A program made the translations under genes and the position numbers. The notes below the pieces were generated by a model. The model made no database searches. It had not been told where the DNA came from and saw only the letters and a program-made list of their open reading frames with translations. From positions 62,001-126,000 of the forward strand of contig NZ_CP015994.1 of NCBI RefSeq assembly GCF_002214625.1: a stretch of DNA of 64,000 nt, given 5' to 3'. Positions 10,278 to 19,353 of this stretch are shown one piece after another. Position 1 is the stretch's first letter, and the number at the start of each line of letters is the position of its first letter. The DNA is from Anaplasma ovis str. Haibei (lineage in GTDB: Bacteria > Pseudomonadota > Alphaproteobacteria > Rickettsiales > Anaplasmataceae).

Positions 10278-13208
10278 CTATGCAATTTTGGTGTGTCCCT
10301 GAGTGGTTGCTAGGGCTACCTCGTCAATTACGAGAATTGTGCCGTGTGGTGAATCCGCATCTGATTGTGTGGAATCATACGGTGTGTCGTGATCTGTATG
10401 CTCTGCCATAGGCTGATCCTGACAAGCTGCGGTGATAGATGCACCCTGAGTGAGTTCATTTATTCCAAATGCTGTACTGTTTTCACGGCCGCCCGAATGC
10501 ATAAACGCGTATCTGTATACCTCCTGGGTGGTTATGCCCTGCGGTGGAGCCGTGGGGGCTAGAGCCGCGCTTGGACCTGGGGTTGAGTGCGAGGCTTCTG
10601 AGCCGCGCCTGCAAGCTATTCGATATGGGGCCCAGCTGTGCCGCTCACCTAGACGACCGTTCCGTGCATACATTCGCTGTGTTGTGGCGCCAGGCGAGCT
10701 GGTTTCGACACCAAAACTGGTATCATTGTGCGTTGCCTGGTTTACATAGTGTACTTCAAGCAATGAACTATCTGGTACATCACCAAACTGCAGACGTGGG
10801 GTTGCAGATTGTGTAGTAACACCCACTGGTACTGAGCTGTATGTAGCAACCTCAACCGCACTTAGACCTTGTGTGACCTCAGCTCTGGTGTGTGCCGCTA
10901 ATTCTGGTGCAATTATTGGCCCGCTCGTAGTTTGGGTGTGCACTGCGTGGCTGGTGTTGCTGCCGGCCCAACAAGGGTTTACTGCCGGCTGTGTGACTGG
11001 ATGTAGTACCAGGTCGATATTATGCTGCTGCTGGCCAGGGTGTGTTGAGCCCGTATACGCGGCGCTGTAGTTCGTGTGTGCTGCTCGTAACTGGGTAGGG
11101 TTGCCTACAAAAGTTCCGCTGCCAAAAAGGTTCGTGTTTCCACAGTGTGATGTTGCCTCGCTCTGCCCGCTCGTACCACTTGCAGTTTGGACTGCATGTT
11201 GTGGGGGCGCGTAACCAGTTACACTCATTCTAGCTTGCTCCTGTATGTTTTGGAATCCACGCACGTTTCCAGTAACGCCTTCACCTGCATGAGACTCAGG
11301 GTCTGTGCCACATTGTGCCACATTTGCATGTTGTGTAGCTACGTTTTGCTGTACTTGTGGTACGGCTATTCCCTGCACCGATTGTAGCATGCTGGAGGTG
11401 TGTTTGCGTTCAGTAGCGGAAGGTAAGTGCGATGCCTGAGTAATATATGTGCTCGAAGATGTGCCTGGTAAATGTGATTGCATGTTAATACACGAGGCCA
11501 CTACGTATGCAGGTTGCTGTCTTGGTGGGGCCATGAGAGCGCAGGACGCCATGTGCTGCTTTAACTCTGCCAAATATCTGAGCTTGTATGCGCTCTCAGC
11601 GGTTGGGCTGTAGACCGTACTTTGCATATAGTCATGCTGCTCCTGTGCCGGGCTACCGGGCGTTCTAGATATGTGGTGACCGTCAAGCATTACTAATGCG
11701 TGAGACAAAAGCGCGGAAGCAGTTTCTATCAGTGTGTGGGAATTTGCCACTGTTCCAGTTTCCGTATGTGCTACACCTTGTAAAGTGCCGAGGTAGTGGT
11801 GTACAGATGTGGTGAGACTATCACCGCTGGTTAGAACTCTATTCCTAATTCCCGCGCTCTGGCACATGTGCGATATTTTTTCGTCTAGTTGGATCATTAC
11901 ACCGTCAAGGAAATGCACATTACACATTAGGTGTGAGAGCCCGTTGTAAAACCTGTCTATGCAGCGTCTATGGTATTTGTACCGAGAAAGGTCTCGCGGG
12001 TTTTGAGGTGGGGTGTTGGTCTGGCAAATCGGTTTCAAGCGAACTTTGCGGAAGATTTCATTGCCACTTTGTGTATCATTTTCTTCGGGAACTTGTGCCG
12101 CGTGTGCAAGGTCAGAAACCCTGTGCAATAGCGGGACAATCTCCTTATGCCATTTTTGTACGGCCTCCCTGTGCCACCCTCGTGCGGCGTAATCGGTGTA
12201 CTTATCCATATGCTTGCAAAGTTCGCGCAACTGCTCGACCAGTGGGAAATGTATCTCGCTGAAGGTTGCTAACTGCTCTGCATTAAGAAACCCGGAAGCG
12301 GCAATGTCTCTTCCCAAGCATACAAGTTGCTCTGATGTTGCCCGCAGTCCCGGATATTCTGTGCGGTGTCGCACTAGATTGCTGATTGTAGTGCTAAAAA
12401 TAATCTCAAAAAGCTTGGCCACATATGGCAAACTCATTTCCGGTTCTTGCACGCTACCCAACGCGGCAATCTTGCTCCTGCAGCGCAATGATAGAGCAGT
12501 TTTAGTTATAAAGTCCAAGTACTGCAGCTGCAGGCTTTCTGCATGTGCAGACCTTTGTCGAGATGGTTCGTCCACGTTTGGTATGTCTGAGATGTGTGCT
12601 AATAGCCCTCTTACCAGTGTTATGCGTTCGCAAGTTGCTAGCAGGAAGGGCATTTTGTCCAAAATTTTTAACAAGCACTCGTGCAATTGGCTAATGTACT
12701 TGTCATGTTCCGCGCCGCGAACGTACAATTGGGTCACATTCTGCATGATCGCTGTGCGAACTCTTCCCACAGACGTGCCTGTGTACGATTCAGGGAAGCG
12801 CTTCACTTTCGTGGGCCGTATAGCCTCCATGAACTCCATCAAGAGGAGCATGTATTTTTCCGCATCTGGGGCACCGCTGGCAAGTATGTGACTAATGCTC
12901 TGATATGGAGTTGAGTACTGCTTATTCCTGCGTAGAGAGATGATAGCGTACAGCGCCGACAATGCCCTTGCCAACACGTCTCTAACATACTTGTTATATT
13001 TGTTTAACGCGCGTGTATTATTGGCTGTTACCAGGTTAATTCGGATTTCCGCGAACGTATCCGCGCATTGCTTCCTCAGGGCCGTTAGCTCGCTGTTTGA
13101 GAGTGTCTCTGCGACGTAATTTGACATTCTAGCAGAGTATTCCAGTGTTTTCAGGTCTAAGGAATCCCGAGCATTGCGGAGCTGTGTCAGAAAGGCTTGT
13201 CTGTTCAT
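10278..13208 (-). CDS. Large orphan protein with a disordered C-terminal half
   Basis: I do not recognise this 976-residue protein. Residues 1 to about 560 look globular and helical, with regular Leu/Ile/Met spacing and several Cys and His, and include an EKYMLLLMEFMEAIRPTK helix. From about 560 to the end it is rich in Gln, Ser, Thr, His, Gly and Ala with almost no hydrophobic runs, as in intrinsically disordered regions. There is no signal peptide and no membrane segment. The tail, ILVIDEVALATTQGHTKIA, is mildly basic at the very end. Base composition resembles the neighbours. It stands alone between cdsA (opposite strand) and purC (same strand, 142 bases upstream). A secreted effector is possible but unproven. 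Confidence 0.85.
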   Translation of the reverse strand: MNRQAFLTQLRNARDSLDLKTLEYSARMSNYVAETLSNSELTALRKQCADTFAEIRINLVTANNTRALNKYNKYVRDVLARALSALYAIISLRRNKQYSTPYQSISHILASGAPDAEKYMLLLMEFMEAIRPTKVKRFPESYTGTSVGRVRTAIMQNVTQLYVRGAEHDKYISQLHECLLKILDKMPFLLATCERITLVRGLLAHISDIPNVDEPSRQRSAHAESLQLQYLDFITKTALSLRCRSKIAALGSVQEPEMSLPYVAKLFEIIFSTTISNLVRHRTEYPGLRATSEQLVCLGRDIAASGFLNAEQLATFSEIHFPLVEQLRELCKHMDKYTDYAARGWHREAVQKWHKEIVPLLHRVSDLAHAAQVPEENDTQSGNEIFRKVRLKPICQTNTPPQNPRDLSRYKYHRRCIDRFYNGLSHLMCNVHFLDGVMIQLDEKISHMCQSAGIRNRVLTSGDSLTTSVHHYLGTLQGVAHTETGTVANSHTLIETASALLSHALVMLDGHHISRTPGSPAQEQHDYMQSTVYSPTAESAYKLRYLAELKQHMASCALMAPPRQQPAYVVASCINMQSHLPGTSSSTYITQASHLPSATERKHTSSMLQSVQGIAVPQVQQNVATQHANVAQCGTDPESHAGEGVTGNVRGFQNIQEQARMSVTGYAPPQHAVQTASGTSGQSEATSHCGNTNLFGSGTFVGNPTQLRAAHTNYSAAYTGSTHPGQQQHNIDLVLHPVTQPAVNPCWAGSNTSHAVHTQTTSGPIIAPELAAHTRAEVTQGLSAVEVATYSSVPVGVTTQSATPRLQFGDVPDSSLLEVHYVNQATHNDTSFGVETSSPGATTQRMYARNGRLGERHSWAPYRIACRRGSEASHSTPGPSAALAPTAPPQGITTQEVYRYAFMHSGGRENSTAFGINELTQGASITAACQDQPMAEHTDHDTPYDSTQSDADSPHGTILVIDEVALATTQGHTKIA

Positions 13209-13268
13209 TCTAGTCCTAAACGAAGGTCACGCTAGGCTATACAGGTAGTGGTGTTCTATTAAAAAGTC

Positions 13269-13290
13269 AATAAATATTAACTTATTTATT
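13269..13290. repeat. AT-only inverted repeat upstream of the orphan gene
   Basis: AATAAATA (13269-13276) and TATTTATT (13283-13290) form a perfect 8-base inverted repeat with a 6-base centre. It lies 60-80 bases ahead of the GTG/ATG region of the 976-residue gene, within a distinctly AT-rich patch. It could be an operator or simply a promoter-associated AT tract. Confidence 0.4.
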
Positions 13291-13350
13291 AACACACCAA
13301 GCGGCGCATGAATAGCGTATTTGGGCACCAATAACTTGGTAAATGGCCAT

Positions 13351-14079
13351 CTACGCGGGTATGTGACTCTCTATTCTTTGTAGAACTTCTGTATAACCAC
13401 TAAGTGCGTCGCCTAGATTGAGTCGGTATAGGTCCTTATCCAACACTGAGTCGTCTAATGCGTTATGAAGCCTGCATGTATCCGGGCTAATCTCATCGGC
13501 GAGCACAATTTCCCTATCTGCCTGTTGCAGTTTACCGAACTCCAACTTGAAATCCACAAGTACGATGCCAACCTCACTCATAACTTTGCAAAGGATTGTA
13601 TTCACGCGCAGTGACTCCGCCTTTATGTGACCAACTTCGCCGCGGGTTGCATACCCAAAACTTACAACATGGTCTTCGGCCATCATAGGGTCAGACAAGG
13701 CGTCATTTTTGTAGTAAAACTCCACCACAGGTGGGGAAATCGGCTTTCCTGGCGCTATGCCAAATCTCTTGCAAAAACTACCGTACGCCAGGTTGCGCAC
13801 TACTACCTCTATCGGGATTATATCAACCTTCCTGACTAGCTGCTCCCTGTCATTTAGGAAACCAAGTATGTGGGTTTTTATTCCATGGCTTTCCAGATGT
13901 CGCATTATAAGATAGCTTATGCGATTGTTAACCGCTCCCTTGCCGGGTATTACATCCTTTTTTTGTGAATTGAAAGCTGTAATGTCATCCTTAAAATGCT
14001 GTACCGCAGAGCCCGGATCCGGGCCTGGGAATATAATCTTAGCCTTGCCCTCGTATAACGCCTCGCGCTTGGTGTGCAT
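13351..14079 (-). CDS. purC: SAICAR synthetase
   Basis: It condenses carboxyaminoimidazole ribotide with aspartate, using ATP, in de novo purine synthesis. The 242 residues have the family length and motifs: LYEGKAKIIF, the DDITAFNSQKKD segment, PIEVVVRNLAYGSFCKR, the LVDFKLEFGK strand and DEISPDTCRL. An AGAGG ribosome-binding site precedes the ATG. It diverges from hisS with a 117-base spacer that holds overlapping promoters. Confidence 0.97.
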   Translation of the reverse strand: MHTKREALYEGKAKIIFPGPDPGSAVQHFKDDITAFNSQKKDVIPGKGAVNNRISYLIMRHLESHGIKTHILGFLNDREQLVRKVDIIPIEVVVRNLAYGSFCKRFGIAPGKPISPPVVEFYYKNDALSDPMMAEDHVVSFGYATRGEVGHIKAESLRVNTILCKVMSEVGIVLVDFKLEFGKLQQADREIVLADEISPDTCRLHNALDDSVLDKDLYRLNLGDALSGYTEVLQRIESHIPA

Positions 14080-14099
14080 CGTACCTCTCCAACCGTGCT

Positions 14100-14127
14100 A
14101 TTCTACATTCAGTTGATAATTTTGCAA
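14100..14127 (-). promoter_or_regulatory. Promoter of purC, sharing its -35 with hisS
   Basis: Read on the minus strand: TTGCAA (14127-14122), a 16-base spacer, TAGAAT (14105-14100), 20 bases ahead of the purC ATG. The -35 hexamer is self-complementary and is used by the hisS promoter on the other strand. Confidence 0.5.
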
Positions 14128-14150
14128 AAGAATGTACAAGTAGCTATATA
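14122..14150 (+). promoter_or_regulatory. Promoter of hisS
   Basis: TTGCAA (14122-14127), a 17-base spacer and TATATA (14145-14150), about 46 bases ahead of the hisS ATG. The TTTTGCAAAA palindrome at 14120-14129 contains the -35 hexamer for both directions. Confidence 0.55.
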
Positions 14151-14196
14151 TCTGGGGCCGTAATGGCAGCCTAGTTGTGTCGATCTGGGGCTTTGT

Positions 14197-15489
14197 ATGA
14201 GTGTGGGTAAATTGCAGCCTGTAAGGGGCACTAGGGATCTTTTGCCGGAGGAATGCTATAAGTTTTGGTATATACGTGATATTGCCCACGATGTTGGGGA
14301 GAGATACGGATTCGTGCCGGTAGAAACGCCCATTTTTGAGTTTCAGGATGTGTTTCTCAAAACTTTGGGGGATTCTTCAGACATAATTGGGAAAGAGATG
14401 TATTCCTTTCCCGATCGGGGTGGTGACATGCTTGTTCTAAGGCCCGAACTCACCGCTGCAGTAGCCAGAATGTTAATATGTGAGCGGTTTGCCCTTCCGG
14501 CACGGCTTTTCTCTTTTGGTCCAGTATTCCGCTACGAAAGGCCGCAAAAATGTCGACAAAGGCAGTTTCACCAGATCAATTATGAGCACTTTGGTGCCGG
14601 ATACACCGCAGATGCGGAACTAATGGCGCTAGCATATGATATCCTAGGTGCACTAGGCCTTCGTAGTAGCGTATGTCTGGAAATAAACTCCTTGGGCGGC
14701 CAGGACAGCATTTTAAAATACAGGAACGGCCTGCTAAAGTATTTTGAGAAGCACGAACATGCGCTATCTGAGGATAGCCGCAGAAGATTGCAAACAAATC
14801 CCTTGCGTATTCTCGATTCTAAAGATCGAGGCGATGCGGCCATACTTTGTGGTGCTCCAGTCATCGAAGACTTTTACGATGATGAATCCAAAATGATGTT
14901 TGATGGCGTTATGCGGCAATTAGAAAACCTTGGCATTCCATATACTGTAAATCCCAAGCTTGTTAGAGGGCTTGACTATTATTGCGGAGTGGTATTCGAA
15001 TTTAAAACTACTCACCTAGGCTCGCAAGATGCAGTAATTGCCGGTGGTAGGTACGACAAACTCGTTGCCTCAATGGGTGGTGGTGATGTACCAGCAGTTG
15101 GCTTTGCCGGAGGCGTAGAAAGGTTGGCGTCTTTGGTGGCCTACAACCATAATACGAGGTTTTCAGTTGCTTTTTTGCCCCTCGGGGAGGAAGCAGTGAA
15201 GTATGCGATACGCTTTGCGCATGAACTTCGGGGTAGGGGTATAAGAGTTCTATGTGACGGCGCGGTTAAGAAGCTCAAAACCAGCCTCAAGAATGCTGAC
15301 AGATCTGGTGCTGATCTGGCGTTGATACTGGGAGACGAAGAGATTGCTAAAGGTGAAGTGCTATGCAGGCATATGGCTACGGGGCTGCAGGAGACGGTAA
15401 GCATGGGCAAACTTGGGAACTACGTATCGGGCATGGAGAGCAGCGCCCAAGGTAGCAACCGGGCGGCCCTCAGCAGTGCAGGAGAGTAG
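14197..15489 (+). CDS. hisS: Histidyl-tRNA synthetase
   Basis: A class II synthetase that charges tRNA-His. In the 430 residues I see the N-terminal PVRGTRDLLPEE, motif 2 in FRYERPQKCRQRQFHQ, the histidine-specific GLDYYCGVVFEFKT loop, motif 3 in GFAGGVERL and a C-terminal anticodon-binding domain. The motif 2 block reads RPQKCRQRQ where RPQxGRxRQ is usual, with Cys in the Gly position. About 25 residues of Ser/Ala-rich tail follow the normal end. Confidence 0.97.
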   Translation: MSVGKLQPVRGTRDLLPEECYKFWYIRDIAHDVGERYGFVPVETPIFEFQDVFLKTLGDSSDIIGKEMYSFPDRGGDMLVLRPELTAAVARMLICERFALPARLFSFGPVFRYERPQKCRQRQFHQINYEHFGAGYTADAELMALAYDILGALGLRSSVCLEINSLGGQDSILKYRNGLLKYFEKHEHALSEDSRRRLQTNPLRILDSKDRGDAAILCGAPVIEDFYDDESKMMFDGVMRQLENLGIPYTVNPKLVRGLDYYCGVVFEFKTTHLGSQDAVIAGGRYDKLVASMGGGDVPAVGFAGGVERLASLVAYNHNTRFSVAFLPLGEEAVKYAIRFAHELRGRGIRVLCDGAVKKLKTSLKNADRSGADLALILGDEEIAKGEVLCRHMATGLQETVSMGKLGNYVSGMESSAQGSNRAALSSAGE

Positions 15490-15501
15490 ATAACAGCTTT
15501 G

Positions 15502-16257
15502 TTATCCCCTGCTGCCCTTACTACCCTGCGTGGCGCCTTGTATTAAATCACGCAATGTCTGTAAGTCACTTACCCCGACCAACACCGTATCCCCAATCAC
15601 CACAGAGGGGGTGCCCCCAATGTTCAACCGTTCGGCTAAGTCCTTAGTGGCGTCAATCATGGCATTGATTTTACTGTCATTCTGTTCTAGAGACTTTTTG
15701 AGGTCTTCCCTTTTCACGCCTATAGACTCAGCGATCTCCACAACTCCATCATCTGTGAACCTTTTGTCGTGGCCAAGAGCAGCATAGTAAAAATCTATAT
15801 ATTTTTCCGGGTTTATGAAATGCACAGCAAGCGCCGCGCGCGCCGCCAACGTGGAGGCTTCTCCAAGTGCTGGAAGGTCCCTGAACACTATGCGAGCTTT
15901 TCCGTCTTCAAGTAGCTGTTTTATGTGTGAGAGCATAGACTTGCAATACCCGCAAGAGAAATCAAAAAACTCCACCAGCAACACCTTGCTTTCCCTATTT
16001 CCGAACGAGGGGTAAGATACATCATCCAGCGCTGCCCTATTTTCCGCAACCTTCTTCCGCATCTCGGCCGCATTCATAGCCGCCTGTCCCTTACTAAGCG
16101 CAGCTATAACTTTGTTCGGATTTTTGTATATATACTCTTCGATTATGGCCTCGATCTCTTCCCTGTCTTGCCTCTTCACTCCGGAGACAAACTTGCTAAT
16201 CAACGGAAAGCTTGCCACCAATACTACAAGACTCAACAAACAAAAAATCCTAGCCAC
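15502..16257 (-). CDS. DsbA-family thiol oxidoreductase
   Basis: A 251-residue periplasmic thioredoxin-fold protein. An N-terminal hydrophobic signal or anchor (FCLLSLVVLVASFPLI) is followed by a charged helical segment (residues about 27-75). The DsbA-like domain comes next, with the active site FFDFSCGYCKSML and the cis-Pro loop NIGGTPSVVIGD. CGYC-type proteins of this class form or isomerise disulfides in exported proteins. It is convergent with hisS (13 bases between stops) and divergent from ctaA. Confidence 0.88.
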   Translation of the reverse strand: MARIFCLLSLVVLVASFPLISKFVSGVKRQDREEIEAIIEEYIYKNPNKVIAALSKGQAAMNAAEMRKKVAENRAALDDVSYPSFGNRESKVLLVEFFDFSCGYCKSMLSHIKQLLEDGKARIVFRDLPALGEASTLAARAALAVHFINPEKYIDFYYAALGHDKRFTDDGVVEIAESIGVKREDLKKSLEQNDSKINAMIDATKDLAERLNIGGTPSVVIGDTVLVGVSDLQTLRDLIQGATQGSKGSRG

Positions 16258-16604
16258 AGCAGCACCCCGGCCTAAACTCCTACAACAGGGGTGCTACTAG
16301 CACAGACCTACGGCATAGTCAAGGCTTCCTCTCAAAAGCAGAGGCACATGGCTAACTTTGAAGACCTGCTCTCCTAGGGGTGTATGCAGCTTTGTACCGC
16401 TGTAATTGGCGCTTTAGAGCTGGTTTGTGTGTAACCCTGTGCGCACCCGACCCAACTTCATGTGCCTGCTATGGCTCATTACGCAGCTGTGTGTTTTGGG
16501 GTACTTGCCAAAATGTGCAGGATTGCGGGCTAATTTCGGTCAAAATTAATTGTACTTTAGCGTGCAGGCGTGTAATTATCCGACTGTTGCGAAGTCATAA
16601 AAAC
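16258..16604. other. 347-base divergent intergenic region
   Basis: It separates the dsbA-like gene and ctaA. The ctaA frame remains open back to 16380, but the translated extension is Cys-rich and unlike CtaA, so I treat it as non-coding. No tRNA or strong hairpin was seen. Confidence 0.5.
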
Positions 16605-17630
16605 ATGAAGGCACATTTTGGTGTTACTGTGTGGTTAGGGATATGCTGCTTCATGACCCTCCTTATGGTGGTGATTGGTGGCATAACCCGCCTGACTCAC
16701 TCTGGGCTTTCTATAACTGAGTGGCAGCCTGTAATTGGGGTTATTCCTCCGATGAGTGATGAGGCCTGGCTGCGCGAAAAGGCGAAATACGCTCAAACGC
16801 CGGAGTACAAGCACAGGGCGGAAGATATTTCGCTGGATGACTTCAAGCGGATTTACATCATTGAGTACATACACAGGTTGTTTGGCAGAGCCTTGGGGGC
16901 GGTGTTTTGTCTTCCCATACCGTATTTTGCCATAACCAAGCGAATAAGCCGAGCCATGGTCGCAAAACTGCTTATGGTTGCACTGCTGGGGGGCATGCAG
17001 GGGGCCATGGGGTGGTTTATGGTGAAAAGCGGGCTTGTTGGTGTTCCGCGCGTCAGTCACTACAGACTGGCGGGGCATTTGTTTCTGACTATTTTGCTGT
17101 TTTCAATATTGTGGCATAGCTTCCTGCGCTGTGCAGGGGTGCGCAGCGCCACGGGCACAACCAATGCCAAGTTCTTTGCAGCGGCAGCTGTTGTTGGGCT
17201 AACGGTGCTACAAATGGTTTTAGGCGCGCTAGTGGCCGGGTTGGATGCAGGATTGACCTATAATACTTTCCCTCTGATGGATGGTGCGATAATTCCACAG
17301 TCACTTTTCTCAGCCAAATTATGGCACGGCGGGTTTCTGTGCAATGTTGCAGCAGTGCAGTTTTTGCACAGGCTGGTTGCTGTGCTTATCGTCATATGTG
17401 CAGCGCTGCTACCATTTTGGCTGAGGGCCCGCGGTGCTTTACTGTTTCTCGCATGTGTTGTGCTGCAATTTTTGCTTGGCGTAGCAACCTTGGTTAGCGT
17501 TGTGCATATAGTTCTAGCCGCGATGCATCAAGTGTTTAGCTTTGTTGTGCTCGCATCAGGTGTATATATGTTGTGTGGGCTAAGGCTGGAAGGAAGTGCT
17601 TGCATTTCTGGGCGCGCTGGTATACCGTGA
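16605..17630 (+). CDS. ctaA: Haem A synthase (CtaA/COX15)
   Basis: It oxidises the haem O methyl group to make haem A for cytochrome aa3 oxidase. The 341-residue, eight-helix product has the alphaproteobacterial type 2 signatures: GGITRLTHSGLSITEWQP, the IEYIHRLFGRALG helix with one haem-ligand His, the SHYRLAGHL helix, YNTFPLMDG, and FLHRLVAVL and AMHQVFSF with further His ligands. ATG 16605 fits the usual N-terminus; the longer frame does not. It is followed 39 bases later by panB. Confidence 0.96.
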   Translation: MKAHFGVTVWLGICCFMTLLMVVIGGITRLTHSGLSITEWQPVIGVIPPMSDEAWLREKAKYAQTPEYKHRAEDISLDDFKRIYIIEYIHRLFGRALGAVFCLPIPYFAITKRISRAMVAKLLMVALLGGMQGAMGWFMVKSGLVGVPRVSHYRLAGHLFLTILLFSILWHSFLRCAGVRSATGTTNAKFFAAAAVVGLTVLQMVLGALVAGLDAGLTYNTFPLMDGAIIPQSLFSAKLWHGGFLCNVAAVQFLHRLVAVLIVICAALLPFWLRARGALLFLACVVLQFLLGVATLVSVVHIVLAAMHQVFSFVVLASGVYMLCGLRLEGSACISGRAGIP

Positions 17631-17669
17631 CCTGGCACACTCTATTTGTGTGCGCTACCAGGAGTGCTT

Positions 17670-18449
17670 TTGAATATACTAGACATACAGGCGAAGAAGG
17701 GGCTAGAGAAAATCGCCTGCCTAACCGCTTATACTTTCCCGATGGCGCGTATTTTGGATGAATACTGCGATCTTATTCTCGTGGGGGACTCCGTCGGACA
17801 GACCGTGTATGGCATGGATTCCACACTGTCTGTCACGCTGGATATAATGATCGCGCACGGCAAGGCGGTTGTGAAGGCGCGTAGTAAAGCCCTGGTTGTG
17901 GTAGACATGCCATTTGCCAGCTATCACACTCCAGAATTTGCGTACAGGAATGCGTCTCGCATTTTGAGCGCAACCGGATGCGATGCTGTGAAGTTAGAGG
18001 GCGGGGTGTGTGTTGCAGAAGAAATTGCCTTTTTGGTATCACGCGGAATTCCTGTTATGGGCCATGTAGGCCTAATGCCCCAGCACTTCAATCAGCTGGG
18101 TGGTTACAAATGCCAAGGCAAGACTGACAGCTCACGTCAGCACATTAAGGATGGCGCCAAGGCGGTATGCGAGGCAGGTGCATTTTGCGTTGTGCTCGAG
18201 TGCGTAAGCGCGTCCCTTGCCGCAGAGCTCACCCAGGAGTTGCCTGTACCTACTATTGGTATCGGGGCTTCTAACGCATGTGACGGGCAGATTTTAGTTA
18301 TTGATGATATGCTGGGCCAATCATCACGTTATCCAAAGTTTGTAAAGCGGTTTGCTGATCTAGAACAGACGATAAAAGACGCTGTGGTCGACTATGTACG
18401 GGAAGTGAAGTGTGGTGAGTTTCCCGGTAATGAACATTGCTACAAGTAA
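17670..18449 (+). CDS. panB: Ketopantoate hydroxymethyltransferase
   Basis: It transfers a one-carbon unit from methylene-tetrahydrofolate to 2-oxoisovalerate, the first committed step to pantothenate. Motifs seen: ILVGDSVGQTVYGMDST (Mg ligand), DMPFASYHTPEFA, VKLEGGV, PVMGHVGLMPQHFNQLGGYKCQGK with the catalytic region, LECVSASLA and PTIGIGASNACDGQILV. The chosen TTG start has an AGGAG site five bases ahead; TTG 17646 and GTG 17664 are alternatives. No other pantothenate gene is in the window. Confidence 0.93.
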   Translation: MNILDIQAKKGLEKIACLTAYTFPMARILDEYCDLILVGDSVGQTVYGMDSTLSVTLDIMIAHGKAVVKARSKALVVVDMPFASYHTPEFAYRNASRILSATGCDAVKLEGGVCVAEEIAFLVSRGIPVMGHVGLMPQHFNQLGGYKCQGKTDSSRQHIKDGAKAVCEAGAFCVVLECVSASLAAELTQELPVPTIGIGASNACDGQILVIDDMLGQSSRYPKFVKRFADLEQTIKDAVVDYVREVKCGEFPGNEHCYK

Positions 18450-18690
18450 CGGGCTACACTTAACGTATGCTCCTCATACACTGCGCATCGTGTCCCACTA
18501 GCCGTTTGTGTAAAAACGGCAGTTCCAAGCTTCATGTATGCATAATTAACACGTGTATAGCGGCCTACACTAGGGGGTTTTGCGTGTACTGCCTGCTTGC
18601 AGTGCTGTGCCATGTGATACACAAACCAACGGTGCTGCGAGGTTGGGGCAATTCCTGAGCCACAGTTACTGTAATTCCAACAATGCCATG

Positions 18691-19320
18691 TTACTCAGGT
18701 GCTGTATGCGCAGCAATCTGCGGGGGTAGTTGCACTATCTGTGCGTCAATAAATAGGTCGCTCTTTTTGTGGTCCGCCAATATAACAATACCTCCCCGTT
18801 CCGCACGTGTTAATATCAGATTCTGCACTAAAGCTACTGCATCTGGATCCAAATTTGAAAATGGCTCGTCTACCACCCAAACGCGTGTGTTTGATACCAA
18901 TAGTCTCGACAGAGCAACTCTTTTTTGCCATCCCGAAGACAAATTTTTGAACCTTACGTCGAGTATTGGATACAATCCGAAAAAACACGCTGCCGCATCA
19001 GTTAGTTCACTACTGTTCTTACACTGTGCCCAAAATTCTAGAATTTCCTGTACAGTCATATTACCCGTGCAAGCGGGTTTGTGGCCTACATAGGTGATCT
19101 GCGAAATGCATCCACTGGAAGTTGTAATGCCCTCACCATCGAGTTTGATGCTACCGGATGCTGCGGGTATGAGCCCCATTATGGTTCTAAGTAGAGTTGT
19201 TTTTCCGCTGCCGTTGTTCCCAATTACCAAGGTAATGGAACCGCTTTTTGCCACAAAACTGAGGTTATCGAACAGTAACCTGTCACCTCGTGCGCACGCA
19301 ACACCTGAGCATTCTAACAT
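18691..19320 (-). CDS. ccmA: Cytochrome c maturation haem exporter ATPase CcmA
   Basis: It is the ATPase of the CcmABCD complex, which releases holo-CcmE in System I cytochrome c maturation. The short 209-residue ABC domain is typical: Walker [14 protein letters not shown], an SGW-type signature [15 protein letters not shown], Walker [13 protein letters not shown] and a switch His in ADHKKS. The other ccm genes here are far away (ccmG at 29 kb, ccmC at 46 kb). It lies downstream of, and in the same direction as, dcd-murA. Confidence 0.9.
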   Translation of the reverse strand: MLECSGVACARGDRLLFDNLSFVAKSGSITLVIGNNGSGKTTLLRTIMGLIPAASGSIKLDGEGITTSSGCISQITYVGHKPACTGNMTVQEILEFWAQCKNSSELTDAAACFFGLYPILDVRFKNLSSGWQKRVALSRLLVSNTRVWVVDEPFSNLDPDAVALVQNLILTRAERGGIVILADHKKSDLFIDAQIVQLPPQIAAHTAPE

Positions 19321-19353
19321 CTGGTGTCCCCATACGTATCTAGTATCTGTAAA

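Noticed and set aside
12196-12891. A 231-codon plus-strand frame inside the 976-residue gene
   Set aside because: It is antisense to a much longer frame, Cys/Ser-rich and with no motif or ribosome-binding site.
16380-16604. 75-residue N-terminal extension of CtaA
   Set aside because: Cys-rich, not hydrophobic in the right pattern and absent from the family; ATG 16605 gives the normal length.
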